Part shown: in pieces, positions 35,514 to 43,657 of the stretch
Layout of the letters: every line of letters begins with the position of its first letter
Numbering within the stretch: the first letter of the stretch is position 1
Assembly: GCA_031264245.1 (NCBI GenBank)
Contig: JAISEG010000007.1
Span: 1-64,000 of the forward strand
Direction: 5' to 3'
From: Oscillospiraceae bacterium
GTDB lineage: Bacteria; Bacillota; Clostridia; Oscillospirales; JAAYOS01
DNA length: 64,000 nucleotides
The notes under the pieces: model-generated
What the model saw: only the letters and a program-made list of their open reading frames with translations
The model's database searches: none
What the model was told of the DNA's origin: nothing
Translations under genes and position numbers: made by a program

Positions 35514-36470
35514 ATGCGGGACGCGGTATTTTCCGCTCAGGGTCTGACAAAAGCATACAAGGGCTCCGCGGTTCTGGACGGGGTGAGCTTCGCGCTGGAA
35601 CGGGGTAAAGTCTACGGACTTGCGGGGCTTAAAGGGTCGGGCAAAACCACCGTTTTAAAGCTCATGGCGGGAATAGCCGCGAAGGACTCCGGCGAGCTGC
35701 GGTTTTTCGGCGAAGAGCCGCCCGCTTCGGTCGAGGCGCGGGGCAAGGTGGGCTATATGATTGACGGACCCGTTTTTTCTGAAACTATGAATGTCAGAAA
35801 AAACCTTGAAATGGTGCGCCTGCTCAAAAAGGTCGGGAACAGGGAGCGGGTCGGCGAGCTGATGGATATGCTGGAGCTGAGCGGCGAGGGGAACACGGAC
35901 CAGCTTGTTTTCCGCCAGCAGCTCGGGGTACGGCAGAAGCTGGGCATAGCGGCGGCGCTTATGAGCGACCCGGAGCTTGTCCTGCTTGACGACGCGGCGG
36001 GCGGTATCGACCCGGCGTACAAATCCGCCTTTGGCAGCCTGCTTGTGAAGCTGACCAGTGAAAATTCGCAGGGGCGGCCGTCCAAAACCGTACTTATAAC
36101 CGGCTCCCGTCTCACCGATATGATCGGCTATTGCGACGAGCTTTTCTTCCTTGACAAGGGGAAAATCGCCGCTCACGAGACACGAAAAAGCATACTTGAC
36201 AGGTGCGACATAAGGTATTCGATAAATACGGTCAGCTCCGAGGCGGCCGAGCAGACGCTGAAAAAGCTTTTTTCGCCGGGGGAATACCAAATAACCTCGG
36301 AGGAGAGCTTCGACATACTCTCCCCGCGGGTAACCGAGGCTGAACTGAGGCGTATGCTGGAGATAAACGGAGTTTTGGTAAAGAGTATGCAAAAGCAGGG
36401 GATAAGCATAGAAGAATTTTACCATGGAATAGTGGATGCGGGTATAGTGGGAGGTGGGGAAAATGCTTAA
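35514..36470 (+). CDS. ABC transporter ATP-binding protein with degenerate motifs
   Basis: A 318-residue ATPase-like subunit probably paired with the overlapping permease gene. Walker A GLKGSGKT (38-45) and Walker B LVLLDD (155-160) are present. The usual catalytic Glu after Walker B is Asp160, the LSGGQ signature is replaced by FRQQLGVRQ (residues 133-141), and the switch His is replaced in VLITGSRL. A C-terminal domain of about 100 residues follows, as in bacitracin/gallidermin-type exporters. The ATG at 35514 follows GGAGG at 8 nt; the upstream in-frame ATG at 35442 lies inside the promoter. ATP hydrolysis may be slow or altered. The substrate is unknown. Confidence 0.85.
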   Translation: MRDAVFSAQGLTKAYKGSAVLDGVSFALERGKVYGLAGLKGSGKTTVLKLMAGIAAKDSGELRFFGEEPPASVEARGKVGYMIDGPVFSETMNVRKNLEMVRLLKKVGNRERVGELMDMLELSGEGNTDQLVFRQQLGVRQKLGIAAALMSDPELVLLDDAAGGIDPAYKSAFGSLLVKLTSENSQGRPSKTVLITGSRLTDMIGYCDELFFLDKGKIAAHETRKSILDRCDIRYSINTVSSEAAEQTLKKLFSPGEYQITSEESFDILSPRVTEAELRRMLEINGVLVKSMQKQGISIEEFYHGIVDAGIVGGGENA

Positions 36471-37215
36471 TCTGCTTCGTGTGGAGCTTTCCCGGTCGGT
36501 ACGGCGGACCTCCGTCCTGATTGCCCTTATCTTTGTCGTTATATTTGGGTGTATGCTCATCTATCCGTCAAACGCCTACGCCTCCCTTACGCAGAAGAGC
36601 GCTTATACGGACAGCATGAACAAGGGGAATATGACCGAGGATGAGTTCTACGAAAGAATGAACGAGGACTTTCGCAGGAACTACGCAAGCACCGCCATGT
36701 CCTCGATGGGGCTGCTCGGCTTTTTGTCGGTCGCCTGCGTCGTTCCCTTCGCGGTCAAGTCGGACTTTACAAAGCGCAGGGTCGCCGAACAGGCCGCCAT
36801 CGGGTACGGTCGGTTTTCGATGCTCGCCGCAAAGCTTTTGTCGCTGTGGATAGTTTGCTTCGCCGTATTCTTAATCGGGCTCACAGTCAGCTATCTGACC
36901 TCCCCCGGCGTGTGGTGGGGGTACGTCTCCGCCGCGGATATCCCGCTCATATTGCAGTACATCCTGCTTGACGCGGCAATTGTCGCGGTTCTCGCCTCGG
37001 TTTGCATGGTGGGCGGATACATTTTCAGGGGGTCGGTTCTGTCGGTCATATTCTCCCTCGCCCTATACCTCGCGGTACTTGTCGCGTTTGCGTCCATGTC
37101 CGGCACAACCGGATTGGCGGACGGAGCTCCCGCGGTTTTCCTGCTGTGCTCCTGTGCGCTTATCCCCGTCTCGCTCGCGGTCTCATGGCTTGCCTACAGG
37201 AAAGCCGACTTGTAA
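36463..37215 (+). CDS. ABC-2-like membrane permease
   Basis: A 250-residue integral membrane protein with about six hydrophobic segments and one extracytoplasmic loop after the first (about residues 30-80), as in ABC-2 exporter permeases. The start overlaps the last 8 nt of the ATPase gene, indicating translational coupling; GGAGGT lies 7 nt upstream of the ATG at 36463, which is favoured over the GTG at 36454. It probably forms a small lipid, peptide or antibiotic exporter with the preceding ATPase. I see no substrate-specific motif. Confidence 0.8.
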   Translation: MLNLLRVELSRSVRRTSVLIALIFVVIFGCMLIYPSNAYASLTQKSAYTDSMNKGNMTEDEFYERMNEDFRRNYASTAMSSMGLLGFLSVACVVPFAVKSDFTKRRVAEQAAIGYGRFSMLAAKLLSLWIVCFAVFLIGLTVSYLTSPGVWWGYVSAADIPLILQYILLDAAIVAVLASVCMVGGYIFRGSVLSVIFSLALYLAVLVAFASMSGTTGLADGAPAVFLLCSCALIPVSLAVSWLAYRKADL

Positions 37216-37221
37216 AAAACG

Positions 37222-37290
37222 CTGAGCCCGTTCTTCGCGGACGCGCACCCGCGCGTCCGCCGCTCCGCAATTTTCCGTCTTTTTACACGC
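37222..37290. repeat. Dispersed GC-rich palindromic repeat
   Basis: GCTGAGCCCGTTCTTCGCGG followed by ACGCGCACCCGCGCGTCCGC, then CAATTTTCCGTCTTTTTACA. This is a copy of the dispersed family, directly downstream of the ABC permease stop. Confidence 0.7.
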
Positions 37291-37293
37291 TGT

Positions 37294-37345
37294 TTACAAT
37301 GTGAAGCGCCCTGCCGCGTAAGCGGCGGGGTGCTTCACATTGTAA
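37294..37345 (+). terminator. Hairpin terminator after the ABC permease
   Basis: A long stem, TTACAATGTGAAGC paired with GCTTCACATTGTAA, is continued by GC-rich pairs with small mismatches and a GTAA-like loop. It ends in AATAAAT on the plus strand. Confidence 0.65.
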
Positions 37346-37624
37346 TAAATATTACCCCTTATATTTTGTCCTTCGTGTTTTGAGAAGCGGAATGAGGGAC
37401 ATAATGAATACAGCCGCTGGTGTGATTCCCGGGCGCCGCGCTAAGGCTGCCGGACACGCGGTCCAAAGTGCAAACGCCCTCCCGCTGGTAAATACATTTG
37501 TCTGAACAAGAAAGCATAATGTTAAATTTCCCCTTCCTTCGTGAGCCGGAGTATATCCCGGGTGAGAGCCGGAACGTAAAATTTAATAATTTCTTTAATA
37601 TCTTTTCCCTTCAACCGGGAAATA

Positions 37625-37970
37625 ATACAATTGACAATGGACAGTGGACAGTGGACAATTGAGAGTTGAGAGTGGACAGTTGACAGTTGGAGACGGAGAA
37701 CGGGTTGGGAGACGATTGTTTGTAGGGGCGCGCATTGCGCGTCCGCCGTCCACCAGTGGACAATTGAGGACAGTGTGTAGGGGCGACCGAGGCGGTTGTC
37801 CGCCATCTTAACGCAGAAGGTAACGAACGAGCGCCCCTACCCTCTTTGGCAAAGAGGGTGCCCCCGAAGGGGCGGGTGTTTTACCTTTCGTAAAGAGGGG
37901 CGTCCCCAACTGTCCACTCTCAACTCTCAACTCTCAACTGACAACTGTCCATTGTCCATTGCCAAACAAC
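37625..37970. repeat. Composite repeat block: heptamer arrays and GC-rich palindromes
   Basis: The 770-nt gap 37216-37985 contains no supported gene. From 37625 it holds 7-bp arrays (GACAGTG, GACAGTT, GAGAGTT variants), then a GTAGGGGCGCGCATTGCGCG unit near 37722, a GTAGGGGCGACCGAGGCGGT unit near 37777, and a palindromic CCCTCTTTGGCAAAGAGGG unit near 37839. A second heptamer array in the opposite orientation follows (about 37905-37965). The whole block resembles the block at 53.6-53.9 kb inverted. Confidence 0.85.
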
Positions 37971-37985
37971 GGAGGTGTTTTTACC

Positions 37986-38966
37986 ATGAAAAAAAGTATA
38001 TTTGCCATTATTGTCACCGCTGTTCTCTGCGTATATCTCTTTGCGGCATACGGCGGCAGGGAGGCGCGGATTCCCGCCGAGCTTCACAGCCCCCAAACGA
38101 GAGATATTTACCTCAGCGCGGAGGCCGCCGGGAAAATCCGCGAGATACGCTCACGGTCGCTGGGCTCCTCCGGCTACGCTGTGGTTGACAGAATTTTTGT
38201 CAACGTCGGCGACAGTGTGAAGGAGGGGCAGATAATTATGAGCCTTACCTCGGAGGGGGTAAGCGGCCTTGCGCCGGACGCTGCGCTTTTTAACAATCTC
38301 GTGATAAACGAGCTGTCGGAGGAAGGGCTCTACAGCGCGGTCAGCGGCCTTGTCGCGCAGGAGACCCGGAGCGGCTACATCGCAAGCCCGTTTGACGGCA
38401 TTGTCACCTCCATAAATGCCGCCGAGGGTGAACAGGTTACGCCCTTTACAGTGTGCGCAAGCATATCCGATTACAGCCGTATGCAGGCGGTCGTAAATGT
38501 CAGCGAAAAGGAGCTGCCCAACCTTGCGGTCGGTATGCCGGCAGTGGTAAAGGTCACAGGCTCGGGGCTGTCATATGACGGCGTAGTTATCGAAATACCG
38601 CCGAAAATCACCGCTTCATCAGCAATTATAGGCGGAGGGGACAGCTACTCCCCGGTGGTTATAGAGATATATGAGCCGGACGGATCCCTCTTCTCCGGGG
38701 CCAGCGCCAGCGCGGCAATCCATATGAAAAAGACTGAAAACGCGCTCACCCTGCCGTACGAGGCGGTGCATCAGGACGCGGAAAATAACGAGTACGTTTA
38801 CCTTCACAGGGAGGGGAGAGCTGTAAAGCAATATATCTTGACGGGAAAAGAGCTGAGCCGGTATGTGGAGATCACCGCGGGACTGTCCGCGGAGGACGCC
38901 GTCCTTATTTCAAAGGCGGATATATACGACGGAGCCGCAATCGAGGTGAGCAATGCGGCTGACTGA
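37986..38966 (+). CDS. MacA/HlyD-like membrane fusion (periplasmic adaptor) protein
   Basis: A 326-residue protein with one N-terminal membrane anchor (about 5-25) and an outside barrel-sandwich domain: a split lipoyl-like motif is seen around ISLSAEAAGKI and IASPFDGIVTSINA, then a beta-barrel with VNVSEKELPNL. It resembles RND/ABC efflux adaptors as used in Gram-positive MacAB-like and lantibiotic exporters. GGAGG lies 11 nt before the ATG at 37986. The 3' end overlaps the FtsX-like permease gene by 14 nt. No MacB-type ATPase follows, which is unusual. The coiled-coil hairpin of true MacA is short or absent. Confidence 0.8.
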   Translation: MKKSIFAIIVTAVLCVYLFAAYGGREARIPAELHSPQTRDIYLSAEAAGKIREIRSRSLGSSGYAVVDRIFVNVGDSVKEGQIIMSLTSEGVSGLAPDAALFNNLVINELSEEGLYSAVSGLVAQETRSGYIASPFDGIVTSINAAEGEQVTPFTVCASISDYSRMQAVVNVSEKELPNLAVGMPAVVKVTGSGLSYDGVVIEIPPKITASSAIIGGGDSYSPVVIEIYEPDGSLFSGASASAAIHMKKTENALTLPYEAVHQDAENNEYVYLHREGRAVKQYILTGKELSRYVEITAGLSAEDAVLISKADIYDGAAIEVSNAAD

Positions 38967-40146
38967 CATATTGCGCCTCTCCTTTATAAACAGCACGCGG
39001 GGCAGACTGCGCACCGCCTTTACAGTCATGGCGATCGCAATCGGGGTTGCGTCCACCTTGCTTGTCGTCTCGGTGGGAAACGGAGCGTCCCGCGCGGTGC
39101 AGGGCGAGCTTGAAAAGACAGGGCTGAGCGGAATATCGCTGTATCCCAAGAAGGCGGCGCTGGATTCCGGGGTGAATATAACCGGCGAGGACGCGGTGCA
39201 GGTCATGTCGCGTGTGAAAGATGTAGACACAGCCATGCCTCTTGTGTTAAAATACAGCTCGTACAGATTAAAAAACTGGATCGGCAATCTCATCATCTGC
39301 GGGGTCAACGAAAGCCTGAGCGATGTTATGTCCCTCGAGCTTATGTACGGCAGGCTTATAACAAAGGCGGAGGTGGCTTCCGCATCGCCTGTCATAATAC
39401 TGGACAATGAATTTGCCGCGATGGCTTACGGCCGGGAAAACATAGTGGGAAAAACTGTGGAGGTAAATATAGGGGGCAGTAACAGGGAATTCGAAATTGT
39501 AGGTATAATCTCGTCGCAGAGCAACGGCATTTCCCGGGTAATAGGAGATGTGATACCGAATATTTCATACATGCCGTACACGACCTATTTGAAGTACAGC
39601 GGCGAGCTTTACGTCGACCAGATAGTTATCAATACGCAGGACGACAAGGTAGGGGAAAGGGCAGCCGACCTTCTCAGTACGCTGCACGACGTCAGAAATG
39701 GCTTTAAATATGAGAATATCAGCGGGATACGCTCCCAAATAGATTCAGCCATGACAATAATTTCGGTGTTTATGGGCGCGGTCGCCGCCATATCCATGGT
39801 GGTTGCGGGTATCGGCATAATGAACACCATGCTCTCGGCCGCGGTGGAGCGCAAGCGGGAAATCGGCGTATATATGGCGCTGGGCGCTTCGCGGCGGGAT
39901 ATAATGCTTAGCTTTCTTTCCGAGTCCGCCTATATCTCGGTCATGGGCGGGACGATAGGTGTGGCGGCAGCTCTTGCCATACTTTTTGCCGCAGAGCGTA
40001 TCACCGGCGTGAATATGAATCCCGGAGCCGCGGTAATCGCCTGTTCGGAGCTTGCGGCGGTGCTTTGCGGAGTGGTTTTCGGGGTTTTGCCCGCCGTAAA
40101 GGCGTCCCGCATGAAGCCGATAGACGCGCTGCAAAGCTCTGCCTAG
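38953..40146 (+). CDS. FtsX/MacB-type ABC permease
   Basis: A 397-residue permease with one N-terminal transmembrane helix (about 20-43), a large extracytoplasmic core domain (about 45-270, MacB periplasmic core type) and three C-terminal helices with the FtsX signature ERKREIGVYMALGASRRDI between them. It begins inside the preceding adaptor gene, so the two are translationally coupled. It lacks the nucleotide-binding domain of MacB and must use an ATPase encoded elsewhere; the nearest ATPase is the degenerate one at 35.5 kb. It probably expels peptides or stress compounds. Confidence 0.85.
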   Translation: MRLTDILRLSFINSTRGRLRTAFTVMAIAIGVASTLLVVSVGNGASRAVQGELEKTGLSGISLYPKKAALDSGVNITGEDAVQVMSRVKDVDTAMPLVLKYSSYRLKNWIGNLIICGVNESLSDVMSLELMYGRLITKAEVASASPVIILDNEFAAMAYGRENIVGKTVEVNIGGSNREFEIVGIISSQSNGISRVIGDVIPNISYMPYTTYLKYSGELYVDQIVINTQDDKVGERAADLLSTLHDVRNGFKYENISGIRSQIDSAMTIISVFMGAVAAISMVVAGIGIMNTMLSAAVERKREIGVYMALGASRRDIMLSFLSESAYISVMGGTIGVAAALAILFAAERITGVNMNPGAAVIACSELAAVLCGVVFGVLPAVKASRMKPIDALQSSA

Positions 40147-40152
40147 TGAAAT

Positions 40153-40195
40153 ACTTGTGCAATGAAATTCACAAAGTGAATTTCATTGCACAAGT
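40153..40195. terminator. Long hairpin after the FtsX-like permease
   Basis: A perfect 20-bp stem, ACTTGTGCAATGAAATTCAC (40153-40172) with its complement (40176-40195) and an AAA loop. No strong T run follows, so termination is likely but not classic. Confidence 0.6.
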
Positions 40196-40212
40196 CTAAT
40201 CAATGTCAACAG

Positions 40213-40258
40213 GTTAAGGGTATCCCTGTAGGGACGGTCGCCCTCGACCGTCCGAAAA
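40213..40258. repeat. Short palindromic repeat unit
   Basis: CTGTAGGGACGGTCGCCCTCGACCGTCCG-like unit, with GGACGGTCG pairing to CGACCGTCC. It is a divergent relative of the dispersed GTAGGGG family and lies in the leader of the next gene. Confidence 0.55.
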
Positions 40259-40311
40259 CAGGCAGGTTTCGCAAATTACATACCGTTTTACCCGCAAGAG
40301 GAACCCGAATT

Positions 40312-41088
40312 ATGGAATTTATTAAAACACCCAACCTCCCGTCCGCAAGAGTGGAAACGGTTGTTCTTGCAGGAAACGGGACAGGGGAGTGGGAGAAGCT
40401 GAAGGCTTCGCTCGAACGGCGCGGCATAGCCGTGCTGGAGCTTGAGCGGGACCTAAACCTCGCGGAGGAGGTAAATTACCACACCGACTTGATTTTTCAT
40501 CACCTCGGCGAAAATTCGTTCGTGTTTTCAACCGAAGAAAACGCGGTAAAATTTACCGAATATTTCAGTAAATTTCATAGAATCGCGGCTCAAAGCCTGA
40601 ATATCCGCACGCTGGAATATGCTTTGAGCGGCAAATATCCCGGCGATGTGCCTTTAAACGCGGCTGTGGTCGGCGGCAGCGTCATATGCAATATGAAGCA
40701 TACCGACCCGGAGCTGCTGCGACACTACGGGCGCGCCGGGTACAGGCTGATAAACGTCGCTCAGGGCTACGCGAAGTGTTCGGTTTGCGCCGTTTCGGCG
40801 GACGCGGCGATAACCTCCGACCCGGTCATTTTAAAGGAGCTTGGAAACGCCGGAATCGACGCAATCTATGCAGACCCCGCAAAAATAATTTTAAACGGCT
40901 GCAAACACGGATTTATCGGCGGCGCGGCCGGAAAGCTTTCACCGGATACGCTGGCGTTCACAGGAAGAATAGATCATCTGCCGGACTGTGAAGCGATCCT
41001 GGATTTTTTAAGCCTGCACAAGGTTCGTCCGGTTTTTCTCACGGATGAGGACATTTTCGACGTTGGATCGATAATGCCTGTGACATAG
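40312..41088 (+). CDS. DUF6873-like protein (putative GME fold)
   Basis: A 258-residue cytosolic protein beginning MEFIKTPNLPSARVETVVL. Conserved-looking segments are NYHTDLIFHHLGE, NAAVVGGSVICN, INVAQGYAKCSVCAVS, AITSDPVI, GFIGGAAGKL and FDVGSIMPV. I recognise this pattern from clostridial proteins labelled DUF6873, proposed to share the guanidine-modifying-enzyme fold. The catalytic status is unclear: a Cys in GYAKCSVC is the most conspicuous candidate nucleophile. GAGGA lies upstream of the ATG at 40312; a longer ATG frame from 40186 runs through repeat sequence and is rejected. Its function is unknown. Confidence 0.7.
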   Translation: MEFIKTPNLPSARVETVVLAGNGTGEWEKLKASLERRGIAVLELERDLNLAEEVNYHTDLIFHHLGENSFVFSTEENAVKFTEYFSKFHRIAAQSLNIRTLEYALSGKYPGDVPLNAAVVGGSVICNMKHTDPELLRHYGRAGYRLINVAQGYAKCSVCAVSADAAITSDPVILKELGNAGIDAIYADPAKIILNGCKHGFIGGAAGKLSPDTLAFTGRIDHLPDCEAILDFLSLHKVRPVFLTDEDIFDVGSIMPVT

Positions 41089-41178
41089 GGGTCTCGATAA
41101 CACTCTAATATTTAAACTAGAAGGACCCCTTACATAGTGCGGACTTTGGGTCTCGATAAAGAGTTCCCCTGCCCCCAC

Positions 41179-41305
41179 TTCAACAAAATTTTTATTTTGT
41201 TGAATAGCCTACGCGAGCTCCGGAGGGCAACGTATACAAAATACACAAAAGAATCAGCGAACAAGAAAGCTCCGGCAACTCAACAAAACATGTGCATTTT
41301 GTTGA
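41179..41305. repeat. Pair of CAACAAAA/TTTTGTTG hairpins
   Basis: TTCAACAAAAT-4 nt-ATTTTGTTGAA (41179-41204) and TCAACAAAA-8 nt-TTTTGTTGA (41280-41305) lie about 100 nt apart, each followed by ATAGC. GGGTCTCGATAA is also directly repeated near 41090 and 41148. The gap 41089-41396 otherwise shows no gene. Confidence 0.6.
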
Positions 41306-41396
41306 ATAGCATATGTGGGAAATTCCAGGAGGACTTACGATCGTCTGTCCCCCCGTCCCCTGATTATTGATTAATTTTATCCCGGAGGTGCTTTCC

Positions 41397-42407
41397 ATGG
41401 ACTACCGTTCCGAGGCTCCGCAGCTTATAAAGGAGTTTCTCATCTTCCACGAAACTATAAAAGGACATTCAAAAAAGACCGTAAACGAGTATTATCTCGA
41501 TCTGCGGACCTTTTTCAGGTACATAAAATATAAACGAGGGCTTGTAAACGCCGATATAACCGAAATCTCCGGCATCGATATATCCGACGTCGGCTTGGAG
41601 CTTATCGCGTCGGTCACCCTCACCGACGTCTACGACTTTTTGAGCTACCTCAGCCGGGACCGGGAAATAAGGTACAATCTTCCCGCGGCCGGTACGGGTC
41701 TCAGCGCCTCCTCCCGTTCGAGGAAGATCTCCTGCATACGCTCGTTTTACAAATATCTGACCGAAAAGGTTAACATAATCTCGGAAAACCCGGTCAAAAA
41801 CCTGGATTCGCCGAAGCTGAGGCAGTCACTTCCCCGCTACCTCTCGCTGGAGCAGAGCATAAGCCTGCTCGGCGCGGTAAGCGGCAAATACAGGGAGCGC
41901 GACTACTGCATCCTCACGCTTTTTTTAAACTGCGGGCTGCGTATTTCCGAGCTGTGCGGCGTCAATATCTCCGACATAGTCTCGGACAGCATACGCATCC
42001 TCGGAAAGGGCAACAAGGAACGCACCGTTTTTTTGAACGACTCCTGCATGGCGGCTCTGGACGACTATCTGACAGTCCGGCGTTCCCTTCCGGCTGTGGA
42101 GCACAGCTCCAGAAACGCGCTGTTTATCTCGAGGGAAAACAGGCGCATCTCCCCTTCCACCGTGCATGTCCTGGTGAAAAAATACTTTGCCGCCGCCGGT
42201 ATTGACCAAAAGCAGTATTCGGCGCACAAGCTGCGGCACACCGCCGCGACGCTGATGCATCAAAACGGTGTGGATGTGCGGACTCTTCAGGAGATACTGG
42301 GACATGAGAACCTGAATACCACTCAAATTTATACGCATGTTGACAACAATGAGCTTCGCCTCGCCACAAAGGCAAATCCGCTGAACAAGGTCAAAAAACC
42401 GAAATAA
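41397..42407 (+). CDS. Tyrosine recombinase, XerC/XerD-like
   Basis: A 336-residue site-specific tyrosine recombinase. The N-terminal SAM-like core-binding domain (about 1-150) begins APQLIKEFLIFHETIKGHSKKT. The catalytic domain carries NCGLRISELCGV (first Arg), the HKLRHTAATLMHQNG box (His and Arg), GHENLNTTQIYTHV (His and the nucleophile Tyr). It is somewhat longer than XerC because of an insertion around residues 50-85. GGAGGTG precedes the ATG at 41397. A second Xer gene sits at 45 kb, so this one could be the XerC partner or an XerA-like recombinase; no att or integron sites are seen beside it. Confidence 0.85.
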   Translation: MDYRSEAPQLIKEFLIFHETIKGHSKKTVNEYYLDLRTFFRYIKYKRGLVNADITEISGIDISDVGLELIASVTLTDVYDFLSYLSRDREIRYNLPAAGTGLSASSRSRKISCIRSFYKYLTEKVNIISENPVKNLDSPKLRQSLPRYLSLEQSISLLGAVSGKYRERDYCILTLFLNCGLRISELCGVNISDIVSDSIRILGKGNKERTVFLNDSCMAALDDYLTVRRSLPAVEHSSRNALFISRENRRISPSTVHVLVKKYFAAAGIDQKQYSAHKLRHTAATLMHQNGVDVRTLQEILGHENLNTTQIYTHVDNNELRLATKANPLNKVKKPK

Positions 42408-42427
42408 CAATCAGTTGACGACAACGA

Positions 42428-42560
42428 CGGGGTAAAACACCCGCCGGGTGCATTGCCACCGTCGGTGGCGTTACGGCAAACCCTCTTTCGCAAAAGAGGG
42501 TGGCGAATGTCGCCGAAGGCGACAATGCAATGCCGGGTGGTTTTACCCCGTCCCCCAATT
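42428..42560. repeat. Second palindromic repeat family
   Basis: GGGGTAAAACACCCGCCGGG, ATTGCCACCGTCGGTGGCGT, CCCTCTTTCGCAAAAGAGGG, TTCGCCGAAGGCGAC-like palindromes and a closing GGTTTTACCCCGTCCCC. The ends are inverted (GGGGTAAAAC and GTTTTACCCC), so the block is one large nested palindrome. Related units lie at 37.85 and 50.05 kb. Confidence 0.75.
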
Positions 42561-42561
42561 G

Positions 42562-43518
42562 TTAATTATCCTCATGCGCTCCCGCTCCCGGACCGCCCAG
42601 CTCGGGAGGCAGCCCGCCCATACGCGCGAGCACATCCGGCGGCAATTCCTCCTCCGGCTTTGCCTCCAGCGCCTTTGCGGGCCGGACTATATATTTGTCC
42701 ACGATGGGATAGGTGGTAAACTGTATGAGAAAGCCGCAAAACGAAAAGAGAAACAGCGGGACAACTATGACCTCCGCCACCGGATGCAGGAATAATGCGA
42801 GGAATCCTGCGGCGGCGCAGCAAACCAGCGCGAGAGCGTTGCGCCACAGTCCCAGCACCGCGAATATAGCGGAGTTTTTGATTATTCCGAGCACAGGCAG
42901 CTCCACGGTGACCGCGAGTTGATAGAAATATACACGCATCGCCAGGTAGAACACAAAGAGCACAAGGCAGACATATTTCCATATGTTAAAGCCCAGCGCC
43001 AGACCGCCCTCCGCGCCGGTTATCGAAACAAGTGAGAAGCTGAGCAGCAGTATTATGACCGCAAGCGCGTCAAGCAGGCTGAACACTATCCCCTGCCTGT
43101 GGTTTGACACCGTGCGGGTGAAGAAATCGCTGGTCCAGGTGTGCTCCTGCCGCGCCATGTTTCTCATCATATAGGTGAAGCCCATGGTAAACGGACCTTG
43201 CAGCATTACGGAAAGTATCACAAGCGGAGCCTGCGCGTTTTCAGGCAGCGCCTCCAAAAGTATCCGGATAAGGTCGAGGAGTATCGGCAGCTGCACCTCC
43301 CCCTGCACCGGTATCCTTGTGATGAGCCAGCCGTATAAATAGCCGTAAAAAAGTATGAATATCGGCGATATTATAATAAAATAGAATATATTTATCATAA
43401 CAAGTCTGAAAAACTTTCTTCCCACAAGCTCAAAAAACATAAAGAACGCGGTCTTTTCGGGAGCGTCCTTGTCCACTCCCCTTCCGGGTCTGCTGTAATT
43501 TCGGGTAAATAATCCCAT
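42562..43518 (-). CDS. YesL-like (DUF624-type) membrane protein
   Basis: A 318-residue protein with about five or six hydrophobic helices and a hydrophilic Pro/Glu-rich tail ending GGPGAGAHEDN. The first helix region KFFRLVMINIFYFIIISPIF, the TMGFTYMMRNMARQEHTW segment and the layout resemble YesL/DUF624 membrane proteins, often found with carbohydrate transporters; here no such genes are adjacent. The ATG at 43518 is preferred, with AAAGGA 10 nt upstream. The stop is directly beside the 42.4-42.56 kb repeat. Function unknown. Confidence 0.65.
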   Translation of the reverse strand: MGLFTRNYSRPGRGVDKDAPEKTAFFMFFELVGRKFFRLVMINIFYFIIISPIFILFYGYLYGWLITRIPVQGEVQLPILLDLIRILLEALPENAQAPLVILSVMLQGPFTMGFTYMMRNMARQEHTWTSDFFTRTVSNHRQGIVFSLLDALAVIILLLSFSLVSITGAEGGLALGFNIWKYVCLVLFVFYLAMRVYFYQLAVTVELPVLGIIKNSAIFAVLGLWRNALALVCCAAAGFLALFLHPVAEVIVVPLFLFSFCGFLIQFTTYPIVDKYIVRPAKALEAKPEEELPPDVLARMGGLPPELGGPGAGAHEDN

Positions 43519-43552
43519 GGTCACAAATTCCTTTCCGTGATGTTTGTATATT

Positions 43553-43582
43553 ATTATAGCATATATTGACTATAAATAGCAA
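43553..43582 (-). promoter_or_regulatory. Promoter of the YesL-like gene
   Basis: Minus strand: TTGCTA, an 18-nt spacer and TATAAT, 35 nt before the ATG at 43518. Confidence 0.5.
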
Positions 43583-43657
43583 TACGTTTTTATATAATAT
43601 AACCAAAGCTGTGAAAAAGAATACTCTAAACCGCGCCCGCTATTTCATATGGCGGTT

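Noticed and set aside
37522-37806. 94-codon minus-strand frame in the 37.5-37.8 kb gap
   Set aside because: Most of its length is heptamer array and palindromic repeat; no ribosome-binding site or recognisable residues.
41137-41370. 77-codon plus-strand frame upstream of the Xer-type gene
   Set aside because: It runs through both CAACAAAA hairpins, has no ribosome-binding site and no family resemblance.
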